A stretch of DNA of 64,000 bases from Sinomonas albida (GCF_004919045.1 NZ_SWDW01000007.1:1-64000), one strand, 5' to 3'. Shown: positions 1-8,768, counted from the first letter of the stretch. Numbers and translations are program-made. The notes: generated by a model not told the origin, from the letters alone.

Positions 1-184
1 CCACACTTCATGCTCAGAGGCGCACCGCTCGGCGAAGGTCATTCCACGCCAGCGTCGCCCCTGCCCAACTCCCGAAGCCATCGGACCCACCCTCACGATC
101 GAATTGCATTGACCGTTTGAGGTTGGGCCGCCTCAATCCGGCAACGCGCCGCGCGGGCCAGCAGAACGTGGTGAGACTCCCGCT

Positions 185-1198
185 CTACTCGGCCGGGGCC
201 GGGTACGGCTCCCACGTGCCCGCCGGCGTCGTGACGGCCGTGGCGCGGCGGACCGCGTCGAGGATCGCGAGCCGCACGGCCTCCGCGGCGGCCGTCTGCA
301 CGGTGACGAGCCCCACGGTGCGGGCGAAGTCCGGGGTCCGATCGAATTCGATGGCGCGGGTCGAGAGGGCGAAGACGGTGTCGCCGTCCACGAGCGTGTG
401 GCTCGGATTGAGCGCCCGGGCCAGGCCCGCGTGCGCCGCGGTCGCAGTCCGCTTGCATTCGGCCGGCGTCAGCGCGGCGTTCGTCGCAACCACGGCGAGC
501 GTCGTGTTGGCACCCGTCGCGACCGGTCCGGCGGGCGCCGCGAACGACGGCGGGGCCTCACCCGGGAACACCGGCGCACCGGCTGCATTGACGACGGCGA
601 GCGCGCCCACCACGAGCCCCTCGGGCAGGCTCACCTCGGGCGCGCCCGGGGGACCTGGCACGGGCCCGCCCGGGATCGCGATAGACGCCATGCCCACCCC
701 GCCCTTGTACCTGCCGCGCGCGAGCACCGCGCCGGTGCCGGCCCCGACGCAGCCGCGGAGCGCGCCGTCGTCCGCTTCCCCCGCACGCACTGCGGCGGTC
801 GCGGCCTCGTAGCCCATCGCGGTGTCGGGGCGCTTCGAGAAGTCGCCGCCGCGGCCTAGGTCGAAGATCACGGCGCCCGGAACGATCGGCACCACACCTC
901 CCATGACGGCGAAGCCCTGACCCTCCGCCTCGAGGAACTGCTGGACGCCGGCCGCGGCAGCGAGTCCGTACGCGCTGCCGCCGCAGAGCGCGACGCCGTC
1001 GACGTTCTGCGCGAGCGTCGAGGGGTCGAGCGCGTCGGTCTCGCTCGTCCCGGGCCCTCCCCCGCGCACGTCGACGCCGCCTGCCGAATCGGGCGGGGCG
1101 AGGACCGCCGTGACGCCCGTGAGCCAGCCGTCGCCCATCCGGTGCGCGTGGCCCACCCGGAGGCCGGGGACATCGAGGAGGGATCCCATGCGGCCCAT
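185..1198 (-). CDS. P1-family (S58) aminopeptidase / D-esterase-like protein
   Basis: A 337-residue protein of the DmpA/BapA-like P1 family (MEROPS S58), autoprocessing N-terminal-nucleophile hydrolases that cleave N-terminal residues from small peptides or amides. Visible family features are the N-terminal LLDVPGLRVGH block, a Gly-rich LCGGSAYGL segment near residue 72, and GANTTLAVVATNA near 229-241. The Asn231-Thr232 bond there is the expected self-cleavage site and would free Thr232 as nucleophile. The start is ATG at 1198; a second in-frame ATG at 1189 is equally possible because neither has a strong Shine-Dalgarno sequence. The gene is divergent from the ABC importer. No signal peptide is seen, so it is probably cytoplasmic. 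The substrate cannot be inferred. Confidence 0.85.
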   Translation of the reverse strand: MGRMGSLLDVPGLRVGHAHRMGDGWLTGVTAVLAPPDSAGGVDVRGGGPGTSETDALDPSTLAQNVDGVALCGGSAYGLAAAAGVQQFLEAEGQGFAVMGGVVPIVPGAVIFDLGRGGDFSKRPDTAMGYEAATAAVRAGEADDGALRGCVGAGTGAVLARGRYKGGVGMASIAIPGGPVPGPPGAPEVSLPEGLVVGALAVVNAAGAPVFPGEAPPSFAAPAGPVATGANTTLAVVATNAALTPAECKRTATAAHAGLARALNPSHTLVDGDTVFALSTRAIEFDRTPDFARTVGLVTVQTAAAEAVRLAILDAVRRATAVTTPAGTWEPYPAPAE

Positions 1199-1409
1199 TG
1201 TGCCCCAGATCTCACGCTTGACGACCTGGGTCGGAACGCGGAGTTAACTCTTGGCTGCCGCTTAGGGAACTCTTGCCGGGAAGTGCCAATCCGGGCGCAT
1301 CGAAGTTTCAATCCATGCTCGACTGGTGGCGCGACCGTTGCAGGTTCAGCTGCGCGGTGCCCAGTAGTACCGGGCTCGGGGGAGCCCCGCACAAGGAGCC
1401 ATTCGCATC

Positions 1410-2357
1410 ATGACTCATATAGACCTAGACCGTCCCACGACGGTCACCTCAGAGGCGCCCGCACCGCGGCGCCCCCGCTGGAGTGCCCGCAGCCGCCGGG
1501 ATTTCGTGGTGTTCCTCGCCATGGCGCTCCCGAACCTCATCCTCATCGCCGTCTTCACGTACCGGCCGCTCTTCGCGAACCTCCAGTACTCGACGCTCGA
1601 CTGGACGCTGGGCGCGACGACGGCTCGCGTGGTGGGCCTCGACAACTACGTCGAGTTCTTCACGAGCGACGACGCCCCTCGCGTGCTCGGCACGACCGCC
1701 GTCTTCACGATCTGCACCGTGGGCCTCTCGATGGTCCTCGGCATGTTCGTCGCGCTCGCGCTCAACTCGAGGGTGCGCGGCACGACGTTCGCCAGGGCCG
1801 CGGTCTTCGCGCCCTACGTCCTCTCCGGCGTGGGGGTGGGCCTCGTGTGGATGTTCATCTTCGACCCCGGCTACGGCGTCCTCTCGTGGATCCTCAAGGG
1901 CCTGGGCGGCAAGAGCCCCGAGTGGTTCAACAACCCGCAGCTCGCGCTCACGATGATCACGATCGTGTACGTCTGGAAGAACCTCGGCTACTGCGCGGTC
2001 GTGTACCTCGCGGGGCTGCAGTCGCTTCCATCCGACGTCATGGAGGCCGCGGCGATCGACGGCGCGGGCGCGGCGAGGCGCTTCTGGAGCATGTCGCTCC
2101 CGCTCCTCTCCCCCACGACGTTCTTCCTCCTCATCACCACGATCCTCTCGAGCCTCCAGGCGTTCGACCTCATCCGCGTCATGACGCCGCTCGGCGACGG
2201 CACGAGCACGCTCATCTACGAGTCGTACCTCCAGGCGTTCGGCGCCTACAACCGGGCGGGCTATTCGGCCTCGATCTCGGTGATCCTGTTCGCGATCCTG
2301 CTGATCATCACGGTGGTCCAGGTCCGGTTCGTCGAGAAGAAGGTGCACTACGCATGA
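1410..2357 (+). CDS. Carbohydrate ABC transporter permease (MalF/UgpA type)
   Basis: A 315-residue inner-membrane permease of the CUT1 sugar-importer class. After a short polar N-terminus it has a first membrane helix at about residues 32-52 and further helices typical of MalF-like proteins. The EAA loop that docks the ATPase reads EAAAIDGAGAARRFW near residues 212-226. The ATG at 1410 is preceded by AAGGAG at 1393-1398. The stop overlaps the next permease start (ATGA at 2354-2357), showing translational coupling. It pairs with the following permease and the lipoprotein binding protein. No ATPase gene is adjacent, so a shared MsiK-type ATPase encoded elsewhere is inferred. Confidence 0.93.
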   Translation: MTHIDLDRPTTVTSEAPAPRRPRWSARSRRDFVVFLAMALPNLILIAVFTYRPLFANLQYSTLDWTLGATTARVVGLDNYVEFFTSDDAPRVLGTTAVFTICTVGLSMVLGMFVALALNSRVRGTTFARAAVFAPYVLSGVGVGLVWMFIFDPGYGVLSWILKGLGGKSPEWFNNPQLALTMITIVYVWKNLGYCAVVYLAGLQSLPSDVMEAAAIDGAGAARRFWSMSLPLLSPTTFFLLITTILSSLQAFDLIRVMTPLGDGTSTLIYESYLQAFGAYNRAGYSASISVILFAILLIITVVQVRFVEKKVHYA

Positions 2358-3265
2358 GCGCGCCCGCCCCCGTCACCGTCACCGCCTCCCCCGCGTCGGC
2401 TCCGCCCCCGGTCCGCGACCGCGCGTTCTCGAAGGCGAACCTCGTCAAGACCATCGCGGGCGGCTACGTCCCGTTGGCCGTCGCGACGCTCATCGTGTTC
2501 CTGCCGCTCGCGTGGATGGTGATCAGCTCGTTCAAGCCGGTCGGCGAGATCCTCACGACCGATCTCACGGTTATCCCCCGGGAGCCCACGGCCCAGAACT
2601 ACGTCCAGGCCACGACGACCGTCCCGTTCGGCCGCTTCTTCCTCAACTCCACGATCGTCACGTTCGTGGGCTCGGCCATCAAGGTGACCCTCGCGATCCT
2701 CACGGCCTACGCGCTCGTGTTCGTGCGGTTCCCGTTCAAGAACGTCATCTTCGTCCTCATCCTCGTGGCGCTCATGGTGCCGCCGCAGGTCGCCATCCTG
2801 CCGAACTACGTGCTCATCGCCGGGATCGGCGGCAAGAACACGCTCTGGGGCATCATCCTCCCGGGGCTCGGCACGGCGTTCGGGACATTCCTCCTGCGCC
2901 AGCACTTCATGACGCTTCCCGGCTCGCTCCTCGAGGCGGCGGAGATCGATGGCGCGGGGCACTGGCGCCGCCTCTGGCAGATCGTGGCGCCCGTCTCGCT
3001 GCCGTCCATCGCGACGGTCGCGCTCGTGACGATCGTCAGCGAGTGGAACGACTACATCTGGCCGCTCATCATCACGGACCGCGCCGAGACGATGACCCTC
3101 CCCGTGGGGCTCACGCTGCTCCAGAACTCCGAGGGCAACGTCGGCAACGGCTGGGGAATCCTCATGGCCGGTGCCGTGCTCGTGATCGTCCCGGTCCTGG
3201 TGGTCTTCGCGATGCTCCAGCGCTACATCGTGTCCGGGCTCACCCAGGGCAGCGTCTCGAACTAG
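2354..3265 (+). CDS. Carbohydrate ABC transporter permease (MalG/UgpE type)
   Basis: A 303-residue permease, partner of the preceding gene, with a Pro/Ala-rich cytosolic N-terminus of about 35 residues and then six predicted membrane helices. The MalG-type EAA loop EAAEIDGAGHWRRLWQ is followed by PVSLPSIATV. The family hallmark EWNDYIWPLI lies in the last third. Start ATG 2354 overlaps the upstream stop by four bases. Together the two permeases form the membrane channel of an importer whose substrate is delivered by the lipoprotein encoded about 85 bases downstream. Confidence 0.93.
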   Translation: MSAPAPVTVTASPASAPPPVRDRAFSKANLVKTIAGGYVPLAVATLIVFLPLAWMVISSFKPVGEILTTDLTVIPREPTAQNYVQATTTVPFGRFFLNSTIVTFVGSAIKVTLAILTAYALVFVRFPFKNVIFVLILVALMVPPQVAILPNYVLIAGIGGKNTLWGIILPGLGTAFGTFLLRQHFMTLPGSLLEAAEIDGAGHWRRLWQIVAPVSLPSIATVALVTIVSEWNDYIWPLIITDRAETMTLPVGLTLLQNSEGNVGNGWGILMAGAVLVIVPVLVVFAMLQRYIVSGLTQGSVSN

Positions 3266-3351
3266 CGCCCCGGCTTCGCCTCTCGCCGCCCCCAAGACCC
3301 AGCAGAACCTCGCACACGCTCCATCACCCACACCCTGAGAAAGGCACATCC

Positions 3352-4722
3352 ATGGCACCCACCACCGAGCGCCGCTCCATCATGGCCCTCGACCGCCGTC
3401 GCTTCCTCGCCCTCACGGGCGCAGGGGCCGGCACTCTGGCCCTCGCCGCGTGCGGCGGCCCCGACACCTCGGGCAGCTCCGCCACGAGCAAGACCGCCGA
3501 CGCGGACTTCTCAGGCGTCAAGCCCGCCGCGAGCATCGACTTCTGGACCAACCACCCGGGTTCGTCCCAGGCCGTGGAGCAGAAGATCGTCGACGCCTTC
3601 CAGAAGGCCAACCCCGGCATCACGGTCAACATCGTGACCGCCGGTTCGTCCTACGAAGACGTCGCCCAGAAGTTCCAGGCCGCCCAGGCCGCGAAGTCCG
3701 GCCTCCCGAGCGTCATCGTCCTTTCGGACGTGTGGTGGTTCCGCAACTACATCAATGGCCAGATCATCTCGCTGGACGCGCTCAACAAGCAGCTCAACGT
3801 CCAGGTGAGCGACTACCGCGACTCGCTCATCAAGGACTACCAGTACAACGGCAAGCAGTGGGCCATGCCGTACGCGCGCTCGACGCCGCTCTTCTACTAC
3901 AACAAGGACCACTTCAAGGCGGCGGGCCTCCCCGACCGCGCCCCGAAGACGTGGGCCGAGTTCGGCGAGTGGGCCCCCAAGCTCCAGGCGGCGGGCGCCG
4001 CCCAGCACGCGTTCCAGTACGGCCCGATGGCCGGCTACGCGGGCTGGACCATGCAGAACAACCTGTGGGGCTGGGGCACGGGCTGGTCCAAGGACTGGGA
4101 CGTTACGTGCGACTCCGACGACGCCGTCGCCGCCATGCAGTGGGCGAAGGACTCCGTCTACAAGGACAAGTGGGCCGGAGTGTCGTCGAAGGACCAGTCG
4201 AACGATTTCAGCGCCGGCATCGCGTCGTCGGCAGTGTCCTCGACGGGCTCGCTCGTGGGCGTCCTCCAGTCGGCCAAGTTCAACGTCGGCGTGGGCTTCC
4301 TTCCCGGCGGCCCCAAGTCGGGCCAGAACGTCTGCCCGACCGGCGGCGCCGGGCTCGGGATCTCCACGGGCATCCCGAAGGAGCAGCAGCTCGCCGCCGC
4401 GATGTTCATCCAGTTCGCGACCAGCCCTGAGAACGCCGCGATGTTCTCCGCTGCAACGGGCTACATGCCGGTCCGCAAGTCCTCCGACATGACGACCGTC
4501 CTCGCCAAGACGCCGCAGATCCAGACCGCGATCGACCAGCTCGCCGTCACGCGCGTCCAGGACAACGCGCGCGTCTTCCTCCCGGGTGCGGACCAAGAGA
4601 TGGGCAAGACCGCGGCGAAGATCCTCACGCAGGACGCCGACGTGAAGACGGAGATGACGTCCCTCAAGAAGACGCTCCAGGGCATCTACGAGAAGGACGT
4701 CAAGCCCAAGCTCAACGCCTGA
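3352..4722 (+). CDS. ABC transporter substrate-binding lipoprotein, UgpB-like
   Basis: A 456-residue extracellular solute-binding protein (family 1). The N-terminus has a twin-arginine-like DRRRFLAL at residues 14-21, a hydrophobic stretch and a lipobox LALAAC with Cys34, so it is probably a Tat-exported lipoprotein. The mature part shows IDFWTNHPG, FYYNKDHFKAAGLPD and TGYMPVRKS blocks that resemble the glycerol-3-phosphate binder UgpB more than maltose binders. Substrate assignment to glycerol-3-phosphate or a related glycerol-phosphate compound is therefore an inference. ATG 3352 has a GAGAAAGG Shine-Dalgarno sequence at 3337-3344; an alternative start is ATG 3382, directly before the RR motif. 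The gene is last in the importer operon and is followed by a nested hairpin. Confidence 0.9.
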   Translation: MAPTTERRSIMALDRRRFLALTGAGAGTLALAACGGPDTSGSSATSKTADADFSGVKPAASIDFWTNHPGSSQAVEQKIVDAFQKANPGITVNIVTAGSSYEDVAQKFQAAQAAKSGLPSVIVLSDVWWFRNYINGQIISLDALNKQLNVQVSDYRDSLIKDYQYNGKQWAMPYARSTPLFYYNKDHFKAAGLPDRAPKTWAEFGEWAPKLQAAGAAQHAFQYGPMAGYAGWTMQNNLWGWGTGWSKDWDVTCDSDDAVAAMQWAKDSVYKDKWAGVSSKDQSNDFSAGIASSAVSSTGSLVGVLQSAKFNVGVGFLPGGPKSGQNVCPTGGAGLGISTGIPKEQQLAAAMFIQFATSPENAAMFSAATGYMPVRKSSDMTTVLAKTPQIQTAIDQLAVTRVQDNARVFLPGADQEMGKTAAKILTQDADVKTEMTSLKKTLQGIYEKDVKPKLNA

Positions 4723-4765
4723 GCTCGGCGGCTCAGTCCCGCATTTCGGCTCGCCACTGCGGCGA

Positions 4766-4863
4766 ACGACGGCCGCCGCTCACCGGGCCCACAGCGCCGA
4801 TGGACCCGGAGCACGCGAAGCGTGCTCCGGGAGGAGCTGGGGAGGGTGAGCGGCCGCCGTCGT
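4766..4863. terminator. Nested bidirectional terminator hairpin
   Basis: Two hairpins are nested between convergent genes. The outer arms (4766-4784 and 4845-4863) match at 18 of 19 positions. The inner arms (4805-4816 and 4820-4831) form a perfect 12-bp stem with a GAA loop. There is no long T tract on either side, as is common for high-GC terminators. The position between the ABC operon (+) and the oxidoreductase (-) fits a terminator serving both strands. Confidence 0.75.
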
Positions 4864-4879
4864 GCTTAACCCGCACGCG

Positions 4880-5836
4880 CTAGATGCGCACCACGAGCTT
4901 CCCGCGCACGTGGCCGCCCTCGAGCTCGCGGTAGGCGTCGGCGGCGCCGTCGAGCCCCACGACGCGCGCGAGCTCGACCTTGAGCTGCCCGTTCGCGACA
5001 AGCTCAGCGAGCTCCGCGAGGTCGTCCGGGTTGGGGCGGACCCAGATGTACTGGCCGCCGTACACGTCGCGGGCCTTGTGATCGGCCACAGAAGCCACGA
5101 CCCCGCCCTCGCGCAGGAGCTCCGGAACGGTCTTGAGCGCCGGGCCGCCCACGAAGTCGAGTATGGCGTCGAATCCCTCCGGCGCGAGGGTGCGCGCCGC
5201 TTGGACGAGGCCCTCGCCGTACGTGACGGGCTCGGCGCCGAGGGAGCGTACGTAGTCGTGGTTGCGCGGCGACGCCGTCCCGACCACGCGCGCGCCCGCG
5301 GCGACGGCAAGCTGCGTCGCGAACGAGCCCACTCCTCCGGCTGCCGCGTGGACCAGCACGGTCGAGCCCGCGCTGACCCCGGCCCTGCGTACCGTCTGGA
5401 GCGCCGTGAGGCCCGCGAGCGGAAGGGCTGCGGCCTCCTCGAAGCTCATCCCCGCCGGCTTCCGGGTGGCAGTGCGCACGGGGACCTCGACGAGCTCGGC
5501 CAGTGTTCCGCCAGAGATCACGTCCTTGCGCGCGTAGGCCAGAATCTCGTCCCCCACCTCGAACTCCGGGGTGTCGAGGCCCGTCTTCACCACCACGCCT
5601 GCCACGTCCCAGCCGGGGATCACCGGAAACACGGTGTCGATGAGGCCCTTCAGGTGGCCCTGGCGGACCTTGTAGTCCACCGGGTTGAGGCTCGCCGCGT
5701 GAACTCGGACGAGCACGGAGTCGGATCCGGGATGCGGGTCCGGTACCTCCTTGAGGGTCAGTACGTCTGCTTCTCCGAACTGGTCATACGTCAATGCCTT
5801 CACGAAGGTCCCGAACGTGCCCGCGCGGTCAGGCAT
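4880..5836 (-). CDS. Zinc-independent MDR oxidoreductase, quinone reductase-like (NADPH)
   Basis: A 318-residue medium-chain dehydrogenase/reductase. Residues 1-130 form the GroES-like catalytic domain (HAASLNPVDYKVRQG). The Rossmann domain follows with the nucleotide motif HAAAGGVGSFATQLA near residue 155. The cysteines that bind structural or catalytic zinc in alcohol dehydrogenases are missing, which places it with NADPH:quinone oxidoreductases and related enoyl reductases. The start is ATG 5836, with AAGG ten bases upstream; an in-frame GTG at 5803, beginning VKALTYDQFG, would give the more usual N-terminus of this family. It is convergent with the ABC operon and lies 90 bp downstream of map. 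Confidence 0.85.
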   Translation of the reverse strand: MPDRAGTFGTFVKALTYDQFGEADVLTLKEVPDPHPGSDSVLVRVHAASLNPVDYKVRQGHLKGLIDTVFPVIPGWDVAGVVVKTGLDTPEFEVGDEILAYARKDVISGGTLAELVEVPVRTATRKPAGMSFEEAAALPLAGLTALQTVRRAGVSAGSTVLVHAAAGGVGSFATQLAVAAGARVVGTASPRNHDYVRSLGAEPVTYGEGLVQAARTLAPEGFDAILDFVGGPALKTVPELLREGGVVASVADHKARDVYGGQYIWVRPNPDDLAELAELVANGQLKVELARVVGLDGAADAYRELEGGHVRGKLVVRI

Positions 5837-5926
5837 TCCCGGCGGACCTTCTGCGGGCAGCCAATCCCCCTGGGGCGCGACCGCCGGGGCAGGTCCGCCG
5901 CCGGCTCCGTTCGGGAGCGAGCAGGG

Positions 5927-6754
5927 TCAGGCCGGGATGGGAACCGGGGTCACGCCGAGCGGCTCGAGCTCGGACGCGCCGCCATCCTCCGCGGTGAGGA
6001 CCCAGATCCCGCCCGCGTGGCGGGCCACGGAGTGCTCCCACTGGCACGAGCGCGAACCGTCGGTGGTCACGACCGTCCACTCGTCGTCGAGAATGCGGGT
6101 CTCGATCGAGCCGCGCACGAGCATCGGCTCGATCGCGAGGGCCATGCCGGGCTTGATCTTGGCGCCCCGGTGGCCCGTGCGGTAATTGAGGACGTCCGGT
6201 GCCATGTGCATCTGCGAGCCGATCCCGTGGCCCACATAGTCCTCGAGGATGCCCAACGGGGCGCCGTCCTGCTCGCTCACGAAGTCATCGATCGCGTCCC
6301 CGATGTCTCCCACATGCGTGCCGCGGGCAAACGCCGCGATGCCCCGCCACATGGCCTTGCGGGTGACGTCGGAGAGCCGGACGTCCGCGGGGTCGCCCTC
6401 ACCCACGATGACGGTCCGCGCGGAGTCCGCGTTCCAGCCGCGCACGATGCACCCGCCGTCGATCGACAGGAGATCGCCCTCACGGAGCGTCCGCGGGCCC
6501 GGAATGCCGTGCACGACCTCCTCGTTCACCGAGACGCAGATGTGCTTGGGGTAGCCGTAGTAGCCCAGGAAGTTGTACTGCGCGCCCGCGGCGTCCACGA
6601 CCTCCGCGAACGCGGCGTCGAGCTCATCAGTCGTGACGCCCGGGCCGACCGCTGCCACGGCGGCATCGAGCGCGCGGCTCAGCAGCACGCCCGCCTCGGC
6701 CATGATCCGAAGCTGTCCGTTGTTCTTGTACTCGATCTTCCTCTGCCCGATCAC
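5927..6754 (-). CDS. map: Type I methionine aminopeptidase
   Basis: A 275-residue cytosolic metallopeptidase that removes the initiator methionine from nascent proteins. All five metal ligands are visible: Asp99 (SIDGG), Asp110 (NADSA), His176 (GHGIG), Glu209 (IEPM) and Glu240 (WEHS). His82 in the HGIP motif fits the substrate pocket. Translation begins at GTG 6754. It is the last gene of the secY-adk-map end of the spc cluster, but a hairpin separates it from adk, so it may have its own promoter. infA and the alpha operon, which usually follow map, are absent here. Confidence 0.95.
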   Translation of the reverse strand: MIGQRKIEYKNNGQLRIMAEAGVLLSRALDAAVAAVGPGVTTDELDAAFAEVVDAAGAQYNFLGYYGYPKHICVSVNEEVVHGIPGPRTLREGDLLSIDGGCIVRGWNADSARTVIVGEGDPADVRLSDVTRKAMWRGIAAFARGTHVGDIGDAIDDFVSEQDGAPLGILEDYVGHGIGSQMHMAPDVLNYRTGHRGAKIKPGMALAIEPMLVRGSIETRILDDEWTVVTTDGSRSCQWEHSVARHAGGIWVLTAEDGGASELEPLGVTPVPIPA

Positions 6755-6779
6755 GGGACTCCTCTCCCCCTCACAGCCC

Positions 6780-6822
6780 GACGGCGCCCGCTCGCTCTGG
6801 GCGAGAGGCGCCGTCGTCTTTT
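6780..6822. terminator. Hairpin between adk and map
   Basis: Perfect 9-bp arms GACGGCGCC (6780-6788) and GGCGCCGTC (6807-6815) enclose a smaller CTCGC/GCGAG stem. The T-rich side (GTCTTTTC, 6816-6823) follows on the plus strand, although both flanking genes are on the minus strand. It may act as an attenuator for adk-to-map readthrough or as a stop for antisense transcripts. Confidence 0.5.
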
Positions 6823-6864
6823 CATGTCATGCTGACCGCTCCCGAGGAACAGTCGATGCCGGGC

Positions 6865-7449
6865 TCAGGCCGGGTCCGGCGCACCGTTCTTGATCGCCGC
6901 GAGGACGCGCTCGGTGACCTCGTCGATGAGCCCGATCCCGTCGACGCGCGTCAGGATCCCGCGCTCCAGGTACCGGGACACGACGGCCTCGGTCTGCGTG
7001 TGGTACAGCTCGAGGCGGTGACGGATCACGGCCTCGTTGTCGTCGCTTCGCCCGGTCTCATTCGCGCGGCCGAGCAGGCGCCGGATGAGCTCCTCGTCGT
7101 CCGCCGTGAGCTGCAGGACGACGTCGAGCCCGAGGCCGTCCTCGCTGAGGATCCCGTCCAGGTACTCCACCTGCGCGACGGTGCGCGGGTAGCCGTCGAG
7201 GAGGAACCCTTCGCGGGCGTCGTCCTGGGCGAGGCGGTCGCGAACCATGCTGTTCGTGACGCTGTCCGGGACGAAGTCGCCCGCGTCCATGTACTTCTTC
7301 GCCTCGACGCCGAGAGGAGTCTGCTCCTTGACGTTGTAGCGGAAGATGTCCCCGGTCGAGATGGCCACGATGCCGAGTCGGTCCGAGATTCGTTCGGCCT
7401 GGGTGCCCTTGCCGGAACCTGGCGGGCCAATGAGCAGCATTCTCGTCAT
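6865..7449 (-). CDS. adk: Adenylate kinase
   Basis: A 194-residue short-type adenylate kinase interconverting ATP + AMP and 2 ADP. The P-loop GPPGSGKGTQ is at residues 8-17. The DGYPRT motif that recognises AMP and the short LID segment GRANETGRSDD without zinc cysteines are visible. ATG 7449 overlaps the secY stop (ATGA), so it is translationally coupled to secY. Length and order secY-adk-map are normal for actinobacteria. Confidence 0.96.
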   Translation of the reverse strand: MTRMLLIGPPGSGKGTQAERISDRLGIVAISTGDIFRYNVKEQTPLGVEAKKYMDAGDFVPDSVTNSMVRDRLAQDDAREGFLLDGYPRTVAQVEYLDGILSEDGLGLDVVLQLTADDEELIRRLLGRANETGRSDDNEAVIRHRLELYHTQTEAVVSRYLERGILTRVDGIGLIDEVTERVLAAIKNGAPDPA

Positions 7450-8768
7450 CGCAGTAGTCCTTCGTAGTGTCGCTGTTGGAGCTGCGCATCGATCTGCTTG
7501 ACCGTCTCGAGACCCACGCCCACCATGATGAGGATCGACGTGCCGCCGAACGGGAAGTTCGTGTTGGCCTGGACCAGCACGAGCGCGATAAGCGGAATGA
7601 GAGCCACGATGCCGAGGTACAGCGAGCCCGGCAGGGTGATGCGCGAGAGTACGTACTGCAGGTAGTCCGCAGTCGGCTTCCCGGCCCGGATGCCCGGGAT
7701 GAAGCCACCGTACTTCTTCATGTTGTCGGCGACCTCTTCAGGGTTGAACGTGATCGCGACATAGAAGTAGGTGAAGAAGAGGATCAGCACGAAGTAGATC
7801 ACCATGTAGACCGGGTGATCGCCCTTGGTCAGGTTGTTGTTGATCCACTCGACCCACGGCGCGATGTTCGAGCCGTCCTTGGGCGTGTTGAACTGCGCCA
7901 CGAGCGCCGGCAGGTACAGCATCGACGAGGCGAAGATGACCGGGATGACGCCCGCCATGTTGACCTTGACCGGGATGTACGTCGTCGTGCCGCCCACCGT
8001 GCGGCGGCCGATCATGCGCTTCGCGTACTGGACCGGAATGCGCCGCTGCGACTGCTCGACGAAGACCACGAGGGCCATGGTCACGAGGCCGATCGCCAGC
8101 ACGATGAAGAACGTGCCCGGACCCTTCGAGGTCCAGATCGCGCCGAGCGACGCGGGGAAGTTCGCAGCGATCGACGTGAAGATGAGCAGCGACATGCCGT
8201 TGCCGATGCCCTTCTCCGTCACGAGCTCGCCCATCCACATGATGAGGCCGGTGCCGGCGGTGAGCGTGATGATCACGAGGATCGTCGCGATGATGCTCTG
8301 ATCCGGGATGATCTGCAGCTGGCAGTTCGGGAACAGCTGCCCCGAGCGCACGAGCGAGACAAGCGTGGTCGCGTTGAGCAGGCCCAGGGCGATCGTGAGG
8401 TAGCGCGTGTACTGCGTGAGCTTCGTCTGTCCCGACTGGCCCTCGTCGTACAGCTCCTGGAACCGCGGGATCACCACGCGGAGCAGCTGAACGATGATGC
8501 TCGCCGTGATGTACGGCATGATCCCGAGGGCGAACACGGACACCTGCAGGAGTGCGCCGCCGCTGAACAGGTTCATGAGCTGGTAGATGCCCTGCTGCTG
8601 ATCCTGTCCGGAGACCAGGGGCGAGAGGCACGTCTTGACGTTGCTGTAGTTGACGCCTGGCGAGGGGATGAAGGCACCCAAACGATAGATGGCGATGATG
8701 CCCAGCGTGAACAGCAGCTTGCGCCGCAGGTCCGGCGTTCGGAAAGCCCGGCCGATGGCAGAAAGCAC
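7446..8768 (-). CDS. secY: Preprotein translocase subunit SecY
   Basis: A 440-residue, ten-helix channel of the Sec translocon, partner of SecE (encoded at 46392-46658). The sequence begins MLSAIGRAF with the first membrane helix at about residues 20-35. It includes the conserved TKLTQYTRYLT loop and the C-terminal QIDAQLQQRHYEGLLR tail. The start codon is GTG 8768 with GGAGGAG six bases upstream. Nearly 300 bases holding 22-bp repeats and a 20-bp hairpin separate it from rplO, so secY-adk may be transcribed partly independently of the spc ribosomal genes. Confidence 0.97.
   Translation of the reverse strand: MLSAIGRAFRTPDLRRKLLFTLGIIAIYRLGAFIPSPGVNYSNVKTCLSPLVSGQDQQQGIYQLMNLFSGGALLQVSVFALGIMPYITASIIVQLLRVVIPRFQELYDEGQSGQTKLTQYTRYLTIALGLLNATTLVSLVRSGQLFPNCQLQIIPDQSIIATILVIITLTAGTGLIMWMGELVTEKGIGNGMSLLIFTSIAANFPASLGAIWTSKGPGTFFIVLAIGLVTMALVVFVEQSQRRIPVQYAKRMIGRRTVGGTTTYIPVKVNMAGVIPVIFASSMLYLPALVAQFNTPKDGSNIAPWVEWINNNLTKGDHPVYMVIYFVLILFFTYFYVAITFNPEEVADNMKKYGGFIPGIRAGKPTADYLQYVLSRITLPGSLYLGIVALIPLIALVLVQANTNFPFGGTSILIMVGVGLETVKQIDAQLQQRHYEGLLR

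Noticed and set aside
1-184. Partial gene at the left edge (for example a minus-strand frame starting at 42, or a plus-strand frame open from 1 to 117)
   Set aside because: Too short, no recognisable motif and no ribosome site; only a small TTGAGG/CCTCAA hairpin at 117-136 is visible.
2512-3351. A long in-frame upstream extension of the substrate-binding protein
   Set aside because: It runs out of frame through the permease gene and would bury the signal peptide and its Shine-Dalgarno sequence.
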